5,332 nucleotides of DNA. Source: Ignavibacteriota bacterium (GTDB lineage: Bacteria; Bacteroidota; Ignavibacteria; Tepidaquicellales; Tepidaquicellaceae). Both the position numbers and the translations under genes were made by a program. Location: NCBI GenBank assembly GCA_003135995.1, contig PNBM01000183.1, positions 472 through 5,803 of the forward strand, given 5' to 3'. Below are positions 1-5,332 of this stretch, one piece after another (position 1 is the first letter of the stretch; each line of letters starts with the position of its first letter). The notes beneath the pieces were generated by a model. The model was given only the letters and a program-made list of their open reading frames with translations. It was not told where the DNA came from and did no database searches.

Positions 1-51
1 GATTTCATTATTGTTTCATTTCAAAACTTTTCTTACATTATATTTGATTTT

Positions 52-81
52 TTGTGATGTCATTATATCTTCCAGTATAAA
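52..81 (+). promoter_or_regulatory. weak candidate promoter for the zinc-ribbon gene
   Basis: TTGTGA at 52-57 and TATAAA at 76-81 are separated by 18 bases, which resembles a sigma-70 -35/-10 pair with 4 of 6 and 5 of 6 consensus matches. It would place a transcript start near 88, about 65 bases ahead of the ATG at 155. The surrounding DNA is so AT-rich that such a match could arise by chance, and Bacteroidota-type sigma factors prefer a different -7 element (TAnnTTTG), which I did not find here. The rest of 1-154 shows no gene on either strand. Confidence 0.22.
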
Positions 82-154
82 ATATATTTACTATTAGAAG
101 TAAAAATTTTTTATATATATAATTAGAAATTGTATTATAAAAATTAATTAATTT

Positions 155-1336
155 ATGCTTAAATCATACAACTTTGAAATTCAGGTAACCTGCCCTGGAT
201 GTAATACAAGTCACCCCGTTTCAAGCCTTCTCGCAAATGTAACCTGCGAAAATTGCGGTAAAGAACTCATTATGGATAATATTATTCAACAAGCTTTTAA
301 AAATGAAAACGTTGACAGATTAAAAATAATGAACGGATTTCTTACAGGCACTATTAATTCAAGAGCAGCAGCTGCCGCTCTGGGCACAATCTCTGAATTT
401 AAAATGATTTGCTGGTCGCATCCCGCTAATTGTGAAGAATGCAAAACGCGTTTGGATGAATCCGATATTCTTGATTCTATTGCAAATAAAAAACCGATTT
501 ATTGCAAAAAGTGCAATCATCCTATGCCTGTCAGACCTGCAGATGATGAAATAAAACAATTTCATCCTAAAGCCATAGGTGTCATAAATGATTCAAAAGG
601 CTTTGATGTCAATCCCGATGTTGCTGAAAATAAAAGCCAAACGATTGTATTCGGCTGTATGACCTGCGGTGCCGGACTTAAGCTCGATGAGCATTCGAAA
701 AGATTAATGAAATGTTCTTATTGTGATAATGAAAACTATTTACCTGATGCTATCTGGAACCGGCTTCACCCGTATAAAGAACCTGAACGGATTTATTTAA
801 TACTCGATTTGGATGAGAGCGATTTGAAAGGATCTCTGGATTATTTCTTTATTACGCCTAATAATACTTCGATATTATATATACAACTTCTTGCTACTCA
901 CTTTGTTGGCTTCATAGGTACTTATTTCACAATGGATAATGCAGTATTTCTATCCGATGCCGTAAAATATTGGTGGAAAATTCTTTTAGACAGTAAATAT
1001 GAAAGAACATCGACAACGGAAGATGCGGCAATAGACTTTTTAATAAAATCCGCCCCTTATAGTGTAAAGATACGATATATCGAAGATGTAAAAGATTATT
1101 TCTTTTTGAATTTCCGAAATGGATATGCAAAACTTAGTCCCGAATTAAAAGAATTTATCGCAGGTAATATATTTGAAATTCCTGATGACATCCGTGATAT
1201 GTTATCAAAAGATACAGATGAAAATGTCAGACTTGCCATCGCAAATAATAGACCGCCGATAAAAGTAGAAATTCCGATTGCGGTGCCGCCTGATAAAGAA
1301 GAGAAAAAAGGATTTTTTGGAAAACTATTCAGGTAA
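155..1336 (+). CDS. triple zinc-ribbon protein of unknown function with C-terminal HEAT/LRV-like repeat
   Basis: This 393-residue protein has no signal peptide or membrane segment and should be cytoplasmic. Three zinc-ribbon-like four-cysteine modules are visible: C13-x2-C16...C31-x2-C34, C93-x2-C96...C117-x2-C120, and C168-x2-C171...C187-x2-C190. Each pair of knuckles is 14 to 20 residues apart, the usual geometry for binding one zinc. The third ribbon runs into ENYLPDAIWNRLHP (residues 193-206), then a mixed region with no motif I know. I recall similar ribbon-plus-YLPD-LW-RLHP blocks in uncharacterised bacterial proteins, but this is memory, not a search. Residues 345-367 (DIRDMLSKDTDENVRLAIANN and onward) look like one HEAT or leucine-rich-variant repeat. 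The tail is proline-rich, then charged, ending KKGFFGKLFR, a basic and aromatic end that might touch a membrane or partner. The start is fixed: an in-frame TAA lies at 149-151 and the first ribbon begins at residue 13. No Shine-Dalgarno sequence is visible. Zinc binding is well supported; the role is unknown. Confidence 0.9.
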   Translation: MLKSYNFEIQVTCPGCNTSHPVSSLLANVTCENCGKELIMDNIIQQAFKNENVDRLKIMNGFLTGTINSRAAAAALGTISEFKMICWSHPANCEECKTRLDESDILDSIANKKPIYCKKCNHPMPVRPADDEIKQFHPKAIGVINDSKGFDVNPDVAENKSQTIVFGCMTCGAGLKLDEHSKRLMKCSYCDNENYLPDAIWNRLHPYKEPERIYLILDLDESDLKGSLDYFFITPNNTSILYIQLLATHFVGFIGTYFTMDNAVFLSDAVKYWWKILLDSKYERTSTTEDAAIDFLIKSAPYSVKIRYIEDVKDYFFLNFRNGYAKLSPELKEFIAGNIFEIPDDIRDMLSKDTDENVRLAIANNRPPIKVEIPIAVPPDKEEKKGFFGKLFR

Positions 1337-1392
1337 TTAAATCGTTACTTTGACAAAACAAATAATAATTGTCATCATCTTATATTAATGTG

Positions 1393-1461
1393 TTTGAAAA
1401 TGATATTTTCAAAGCCGGTAGCTTTTCTTCCGGTTTTCTGTTTATCTTTATCAGAAACAGC
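1393..1461 (+). repeat. structured intergenic element, copy A (three adjacent hairpins; may end transcription)
   Basis: It begins 56 bases after the stop of the zinc-ribbon gene. Hairpin 1 is a perfect 9-bp AT-rich stem, TTTGAAAAT (1393-1401) with ATTTTCAAA (1405-1413) and a 3-base loop. Hairpin 2 pairs CCGGTAG (1415-1421) with CTTCCGG (1427-1433) across loop CTTTT, with one T-T mismatch; it can extend outward through G1414-T1434 and AAA/TTT, sharing 1411-1413 with hairpin 1. The T-rich bases 1434-1449 after it make it terminator-like. Hairpin 3 pairs CTGTTT (1438-1443) with AAACAG (1455-1460), ending in the box TATCAGAAACAGC (1449-1461). A second copy lies at 4327-4391; bases 1415-1461 match it at 39 of 48 aligned columns. 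What is seen is the repeat and its pairing; the terminator role is inference. Confidence 0.7.
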
Positions 1462-1680
1462 CAAAAAATAATCACCACAAACCTTTTCTACTATATATTT
1501 ATCTTGATTATTTAATTCATTAAAACTAATGTTACATAAATACACATAATTGCAAAATGGGTATTTGGGGGACCACAATTCTAATTCTTATCTTTACTTC
1601 AGTGTGAAACTTGAAGTGGCCTTGTAATAAAATATATTTATATTTAATAACGAACCGGCAAATTTTTAAAGGTTTAGTTC

Positions 1681-1726
1681 AAATTAAATATTTATATGTG
1701 AATGCATTTATATAAATATTTATTTT
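1681..1726. repeat. AT-only inverted repeat (17-bp arms, one mismatch)
   Basis: The arms 1681-1697 and 1710-1726 pair at 16 of 17 positions around a 12-base spacer (1698-1709), with a perfect inner run of 13 bp (1685-1697 with 1710-1722). Every paired base is A or T. It sits about 180 bases before the secreted-protein gene. It could be a cruciform-forming or protein-binding site, or a chance product of very AT-rich DNA; no T-run or GC clamp supports a terminator. Confidence 0.5.
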
Positions 1727-1890
1727 CATTCGGTTTCTTTTATAAGTAAATCTTTAATTGTTTTGATAATAAGGTATTTTTCGTACAACTAAATATTTTA
1801 TTTCCCCAACTTTATTAAGAATTAATAAACAAAAGAACAAAAAAATAAAACTTTTTATTTCTCACAGTTAAAACGGTTTAAATAATTGAA

Positions 1891-1897
1891 AAGGTGA
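1891..1897 (+). promoter_or_regulatory. ribosome binding site of the secreted propeller gene
   Basis: AAGGTGA lies 6 bases ahead of the ATG at 1904 and matches part of the AAGGAGGTGA consensus. It is the only one of the three genes here with a Shine-Dalgarno-like sequence at proper spacing. Its last three bases (TGA, 1895-1897) are also an in-frame stop, which excludes any earlier start. Confidence 0.6.
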
Positions 1898-1903
1898 ATT
1901 ATT

Positions 1904-4315
1904 ATGAGAAAGATATTACATCATATCAAAGTATTACTTATTTTAGTAATCATCTATTCCGGCTTTTTATATGTAAACGTTAGTTATTCTCAATGGCAGC
2001 AGACCAACGGTCCTATTGGAGGTTATATATATGTTTTAGCTACAAATGGAACAGATTTATTTGCAGGAACAAATGGCGGAATTTTAAAATATCCGTCAGG
2101 TGGTCCGAACTGGATATCAAAAAATAATGGCCTGACCTGTCTTGACCTCAGAGAAATAATTTTTATCGGTACAAATATTTTCGCCGCTACATATCAGACA
2201 TTAGCTTACCAGGGAGGTGTTTTCTTATCAACTAATAACGGAGATTCGTGGACATCGGTAAATAATGGTTTAACGAATAGAAGTATTGTTTCTCTTAAAA
2301 GTAATAATGGCAGTCTGTATGCCGGTACTACTGCAGGTGGTTTGTATACTAGTACAAATAATGGTACATCCTGGACATTATCGAATAGCGGATTACCAAA
2401 TTATAATATTACAGGCATTTGTTTCATAGATGACTCAATTTATGTTTCTACTTACGGGGATGGAGTTTATAAATCAACTAATAATGGAACATCCTGGATT
2501 CGAAGCAATACGGGTATAGGAAGCAGCGCATTGTTTATTAGTTCAATTACAACTAATAACGCTTTCATTTTTGCCGGGACAGATGCCGGAGTATACAGGT
2601 CAACAAATTATGGTTTAACCTGGGTTGCGGGTAATAGCGGATTAACAAATTGTTCAATTAACAGAGTATATGCATCCCCGGCATTTACGAATATATATGC
2701 ATGTACGCATGGAGCAGGTATTTTTGTTTCATCCGATTATGGTTTGAACTGGACCCCGGAAACTAATGGATTAACAAATTTATATGTTAATCCCGTTATA
2801 TTCATGGGTTCAGGTTTATATCTTGGGAGTTACGGAGCAGGAATTTTTTCTTCTTCGGATGGCGGAAACAACTGGACATCATTTAATTCCGGATTAATAA
2901 ATACTTCTATTTATTCACTTCATAAATTTAATTCAACTTTATTTGCCGGAACTTTCGCGAGCGGGATTTTTAAATCAACAGATAATTGTGCCAGTTGGTT
3001 TTCATCTAATTTGGGAAATCCTAATTTGACAACTTTCTCATTTGCAGATGATGGTACAAATATATATAGCGGTACTTATGGTTCGGGAATATTTAAATCT
3101 GTAAACAACGGAGCAAGCTGGACAGCATTAGGAACTACAGGTCTTGCAAATCTTTCTATTCCTGCCCTGTTAATAACATCCGGTTATATTTTCGCCGGAA
3201 CTTCAGTAGCGGGAGTATTTTTGTCAAAAGACGGTGGAAATAGCTGGACAGATATAAACAACGGATTACCGGCATTACCTTTCGATGTAAGAAGCTTAAC
3301 ATTGATAGATAACACTATATTTGTCTCACTCGCAGCAAACGGTATTTATTCTTCTTCAAATAGCGGAAGTTCCTGGAATGCCGTTAATAATGGTTTACCT
3401 GTTAACAAAAATGTAAATACAATTGTAAAAAGCGGAAGTACTTTATTCGCCGGCGGGTCCGGTATTTATATATCTAATGATAATGGTAACTCCTGGACTG
3501 TGGATACTATCGGTTTAACAAATAAATATATTCGTAAGTTATTTGTTATCGATAACAGTATTTATGCAGGTTCAAATGGGGATGGTGTTTATTTGCAGAC
3601 AGGTTCCGGTACAAATTGGTCAAACTGGAGAAAGTTCAATGATGGATTAGTTTCCGTTGCGGATATCAGGGATATAGAATATATCGGAGATTTTATGTTC
3701 TCGGGATTATCAGGCAATGGTGTCTGGAAAATTAATATCGTTCCTCTTCCCGTGAAATTTATTTCACTGACTTCAAATGTATCCGGAAGGAACATCATTT
3801 TGAACTGGAAAACTTCTTTTGAAAAAAACAATTCAGGTTTTGATATTGAAAGAAAAATATCCGGTACAAATGAATGGAAGAAGATTTCCTTTGTAACAGG
3901 CAAAGGAAATTCGAACGTACCTGTTCAATATACATACGAGGATAAGAAGTTAAATTGCGGAAAATACAATTACAGATTTAAACAAATAGATTATAACGGT
4001 AATTTCGAATACTTTGCATTAAATGGAGAAGTTGAAATTTCTAATCCGGGGAAATTTATTTTAAACCAGAACTATCCGAATCCATTCAATCCGAAAACAA
4101 AAATAGATTTTGAATTACCGGTAGATTGCAAAGTAACGTTAAAGGTTTATGATATAACCGGTCGTGATATTGTTGTGTTGCTGAATAACGAATTTAAAAA
4201 AACAGATTATTACACTATAGAATTTGATGGCAGCAGATTTTCCAGCGGCCTTTATTTTTACAGGTTAATTACGGATGGATTCAGCGAAACGAAAAAAATG
4301 ATTTTGTTGAAATAA
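1904..4315 (+). CDS. secreted double beta-propeller (Asp-box repeat) protein with T9SS type A sorting domain
   Basis: This 803-residue protein is built for export. Residues 1-29 form a signal peptide (basic MRKILHHIK, hydrophobic 10-26, likely cut near S29/Q30). Residues 31-610 hold fourteen tryptophan-led units of about 41-43 residues; Asp-box motifs of the type S-x-N/D-x-G-x-S/T-W end most of them (for example STNNGDSW 109-116, STNNGTSW 150-157 and 191-198, SKDGGNSW 441-448). Fourteen blades suggest two seven-bladed propellers. Residues 614-711 form an FnIII-like linker (PLPVKFISLTS...NSGFDIER...YRFKQIDYNG). Residues 718-803 are a type IX sorting domain (NYPNPFNP 723-730, GLYFYRL 782-788, KKMILLK at the end), which in this family directs outer-membrane passage and surface attachment or release. 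Annotation pipelines often label such propellers BNR or photosystem II assembly factor-like (YCF48); that does not imply photosynthesis. The unit at 358-365 (STDNCASW) has Cys where Gly is usual. No catalytic residues are evident, so ligand binding or adhesion is more likely than a known enzyme. The ATG is fixed by an in-frame TGA at 1895-1897. Confidence 0.95.
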   Translation: MRKILHHIKVLLILVIIYSGFLYVNVSYSQWQQTNGPIGGYIYVLATNGTDLFAGTNGGILKYPSGGPNWISKNNGLTCLDLREIIFIGTNIFAATYQTLAYQGGVFLSTNNGDSWTSVNNGLTNRSIVSLKSNNGSLYAGTTAGGLYTSTNNGTSWTLSNSGLPNYNITGICFIDDSIYVSTYGDGVYKSTNNGTSWIRSNTGIGSSALFISSITTNNAFIFAGTDAGVYRSTNYGLTWVAGNSGLTNCSINRVYASPAFTNIYACTHGAGIFVSSDYGLNWTPETNGLTNLYVNPVIFMGSGLYLGSYGAGIFSSSDGGNNWTSFNSGLINTSIYSLHKFNSTLFAGTFASGIFKSTDNCASWFSSNLGNPNLTTFSFADDGTNIYSGTYGSGIFKSVNNGASWTALGTTGLANLSIPALLITSGYIFAGTSVAGVFLSKDGGNSWTDINNGLPALPFDVRSLTLIDNTIFVSLAANGIYSSSNSGSSWNAVNNGLPVNKNVNTIVKSGSTLFAGGSGIYISNDNGNSWTVDTIGLTNKYIRKLFVIDNSIYAGSNGDGVYLQTGSGTNWSNWRKFNDGLVSVADIRDIEYIGDFMFSGLSGNGVWKINIVPLPVKFISLTSNVSGRNIILNWKTSFEKNNSGFDIERKISGTNEWKKISFVTGKGNSNVPVQYTYEDKKLNCGKYNYRFKQIDYNGNFEYFALNGEVEISNPGKFILNQNYPNPFNPKTKIDFELPVDCKVTLKVYDITGRDIVVLLNNEFKKTDYYTIEFDGSRFSSGLYFYRLITDGFSETKKMILLK
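1994..3730 (+). repeat. fourteen in-frame propeller blade repeats
   Basis: The units open at W31, W70, W116, W157, W198, W240, W283, W324, W365, W406, W448, W491, W531 and W572 of the secreted protein, and the last closes near W608. From W116 on, spacing is 40 to 43 residues; the second unit is longer (46) through an insertion around TYQTLAYQGG (96-105). A unit reads roughly W-x6-8-GL-x3-5-I-x-hydrophobic-x4-6-I/LFAGT-x2-GI/VF-x-ST-N/D-x-G-x-S. The first motif (YPSGGPNW, 63-70) and the last (QTGSGTNW, 565-572) are degenerate, as is common for terminal blades. DNA of neighbouring units has diverged, so these are old repeats, not fresh tandem copies. Confidence 0.85.
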
Positions 4316-4326
4316 AAGAAGCGTTA

Positions 4327-4391
4327 ATATTAAATTTTAATATCCGGGAGTTTTTCTTCCGGTCATAATGTTTAAGTATATCAGAAACAGC
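4327..4391 (+). repeat. structured intergenic element, copy B
   Basis: It starts 11 bases after the stop of the secreted-protein gene. Hairpin 1 is an AT palindrome, ATATTAAA (4327-4334) against TTTAATAT (4336-4343), practically a 6-bp stem with a 5-base loop. It abuts hairpin 2, CCGGGAG (4344-4350) with CTTCCGG (4356-4362) across loop TTTTT, where a G-T pair replaces the T-T mismatch of copy A. Hairpin 3 pairs TGTTT (4369-4373) with AAACA (4385-4389), ending in the box TATCAGAAACAGC (4379-4391), identical to copy A. Unlike copy A, no T-run follows hairpin 2, so intrinsic termination is less likely here. Orientation relative to the upstream gene is the same in both copies. Confidence 0.7.
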
Positions 4392-4561
4392 TAACCGGTT
4401 TTTACACTTCGCATTAAAAATTTGGAGGAGATAGTTTTTTAAAAAATTTTCATATAAGTATGTTCGCAAATAAAATTTTAATTTTCTTTGAACTAAATAT
4501 TGGGATTTTAAATGTTTTATTAATTGTTGATTTTAAAGGAAATACATAAATATATTAGCAT

Positions 4562-5332
4562 ATGAAATTTTTTCTCCAGTTTCCTTTTATGATTTCTATA
4601 ATCATAATTTCAGCTATAAGTATTACATTTTTCCTTATAATACAAAAATTAATAAGGAAAAAAATTCCTCATGAAATGCTATTGGAAAACCACGCAGTCG
4701 GGGGTTTTCTTTATAATGCTGTGTGTGTTATCTATGCAGTTCTGATAGCTTTTGTTGTCTTCGTAATATGGAACAACCTGGAGGAAACAAATTCCAAAAT
4801 AGAGCGGGAAGCAAACAATTTGCTTAACCTTTATTATGATGCCAGTGTCTATCCTGATTCTTTAAGAATGGAAATTCAGACAACAATACGTGATTATGTA
4901 AAGAGAGTTACTAGCGAAGAATGGAAATCTATGGCTGACGGAAATCAGGATGCTGAAGCTATGAAGTCATTTATAAAGTTGAACAGAATATATTTGTCCG
5001 TTAATCCAATTTTGGTTCCGAATATCGAAGTCCTCTCCCAGGCTATGAAGAACATGCAGGAATTAAGAGAATTCAGACGTCACCGGATTCTAAGCAGTAA
5101 GAATAGTATGCCGGATATATTATGGATTGTTATAATTTTATCATCCGTCATTTTGGTAGTTTTTACATTTTTTTTCAGTACAAAAAATATGTGGCAGCAG
5201 TATGTTATGACTGCATTTCTGGTATTTGTAAGTGTACTCGTATTATATTTGATTTTTGTACTTGACCATCCGTTTGTGGGTCAGAACGCAATTAAACCGG
5301 AGGCTTTCCAGCCATTGATGGATATTATCTCA
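4562..5332 (+). CDS. DUF4239 (bestrophin-like) membrane protein, 3' end cut by the window
   Basis: The frame is open for 257 codons to the window edge with no stop. The layout matches DUF4239: two N-terminal membrane helices (about 9-28 and 47-70), a polar helical middle of about 115 residues, then two more helices (about 187-206 and 213-234). Family-like stretches are HAVGGFLYNAVCVIYAVLIA (44-63), EREANNLLNLYYDA (81-94), EEWKSMADG (119-127) and LDHPFVGQNAIKPEAF (234-249). Family members are usually near 260 residues, so only the last few should be missing. They are integral inner-membrane proteins of unknown function; a distant likeness to bestrophin channels has been proposed, but channel activity is not shown by this sequence. 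The ATG is the first possible start, as TAG lies in frame at 4556-4558. No Shine-Dalgarno is well placed: AAAGGA at 4535-4540 is 21 bases away. The gene is 246 bases from its upstream neighbour, with a repeat between, so probably separately transcribed. Confidence 0.88.
   Translation, partial: MKFFLQFPFMISIIIISAISITFFLIIQKLIRKKIPHEMLLENHAVGGFLYNAVCVIYAVLIAFVVFVIWNNLEETNSKIEREANNLLNLYYDASVYPDSLRMEIQTTIRDYVKRVTSEEWKSMADGNQDAEAMKSFIKLNRIYLSVNPILVPNIEVLSQAMKNMQELREFRRHRILSSKNSMPDILWIVIILSSVILVVFTFFFSTKNMWQQYVMTAFLVFVSVLVLYLIFVLDHPFVGQNAIKPEAFQPLMDIIS

Larger units (their letters stand above)
1337..1903. other. 567-base gene-free region
   Basis: No convincing gene is present on either strand. The region holds a structured repeat right after the upstream gene (1393-1461), a long AT-only inverted repeat (1681-1726) and the ribosome binding site of the secreted-protein gene. 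A short hairpin, ACTTCA (1596-1601) with TGAAGT (1612-1617), has no T-run after it. The only open frame over 60 codons runs on the minus strand through 1578-1375, begins with TTG and overlaps the repeat, so I treat it as chance. The promoter of the downstream gene should lie here, but no element stands out from the AT-rich background. Confidence 0.7.

Noticed and set aside
1415..1461. Integron attC site or CRISPR repeat as an explanation of the repeated element
   Set aside because: No paired RYYYAAC/GTTRRRY core sites are present, there are only two copies almost 3 kb apart, and no integrase or cas gene is in the window.
1375..1578. Minus-strand open frame of 67 codons in the first intergenic region
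   Set aside because: It begins with TTG, overlaps hairpins of the structured repeat, and resembles no protein I know. It shares LAVSD with the minus-strand frame at 4281-4469 only because both cross the same repeat; a one-base gap in the repeat puts the rest out of register, which argues for non-coding conservation.
1596..1617. ACTTCA/TGAAGT hairpin as a terminator
   Set aside because: The stem is only 6 bp with a 10-base loop and no T-run follows on either strand.
3589..3903. Minus-strand open frame of 104 codons
   Set aside because: It lies wholly inside the propeller and FnIII-coding part of the secreted-protein gene, whose + strand reading has clear domain structure.
1904..4315. Enzymatic label (sialidase or GH74 glucanase) from the Asp boxes
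   Set aside because: Asp boxes are structural turn motifs shared by many propellers. I see no arginine triad or other catalytic set, so only the fold and export route are supported.
4435..4446. TTTTTTAAAAAA palindrome
   Set aside because: It is a simple run of T then A, expected in such AT-rich spacer, with no loop or flanking conservation.
4281..4469. Minus-strand open frame of 62 codons over the end of the secreted-protein gene
   Set aside because: It overlaps the conserved sorting domain on the other strand and the repeat copy B, with no ribosome binding site and low-complexity composition.
4460..4549. 29-codon + strand frame with a hydrophobic stretch ahead of the DUF4239 gene
   Set aside because: Its only Shine-Dalgarno candidate is 29 bases away and the composition is what AT-rich spacer gives by chance.

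Overview
The window is AT-rich DNA, most likely from a member of the Bacteroidota/Ignavibacteriota (FCB) group. The best marker is the C-terminus of the middle gene. It reads NQNYPNPFNPKTKIDFELP and ends in GLYFYRL...KKMILLK, a type IX secretion (T9SS, Por) type A sorting domain of the form common in Ignavibacteria and related lineages. The long, very AT-rich intergenic stretches and the weak Shine-Dalgarno usage fit this. The genus cannot be read from the sequence.

Layout, all genes on the + strand: (1) 1-154, an AT-rich leader with at best a weak promoter-like pair. (2) 155-1336, a 393-residue cytoplasmic-looking protein with three four-cysteine zinc ribbons and a short C-terminal HEAT/LRV-like helical repeat, function unknown. 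(3) 1337-1903, a 567-base gene-free stretch holding a structured repeat just after the gene, a long AT-only inverted repeat, and the ribosome binding site of the next gene. (4) 1904-4315, an 803-residue secreted protein with a signal peptide, fourteen propeller blades with Asp-box motifs (probably two seven-bladed beta-propellers), an FnIII-like linker and the T9SS sorting domain. (5) 4316-4561, a second copy of the structured repeat followed by AT-rich spacer. (6) 4562 to the window end, a DUF4239 (bestrophin-like) four-helix membrane protein that is still open at the edge and lacks only its last residues.

The gaps between genes are large (567 and 246 bases), so nothing suggests an operon, and the three genes have no evident shared task. 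The starts of all three genes are each fixed by an in-frame stop codon within a few codons upstream.

The most interesting non-coding signal is a pair of dispersed elements, one downstream of each complete gene (1393-1461 and 4327-4391). Both have the same order: an AT-rich hairpin of unrelated sequence, a CCGG-type hairpin with a 5-base loop, then a short TGTTT/AAACA stem ending in the identical box TATCAGAAACAGC. The conserved core matches at 39 of 48 aligned columns. It is more than a plain terminator, because the conserved box lies beyond the terminator-like hairpin.
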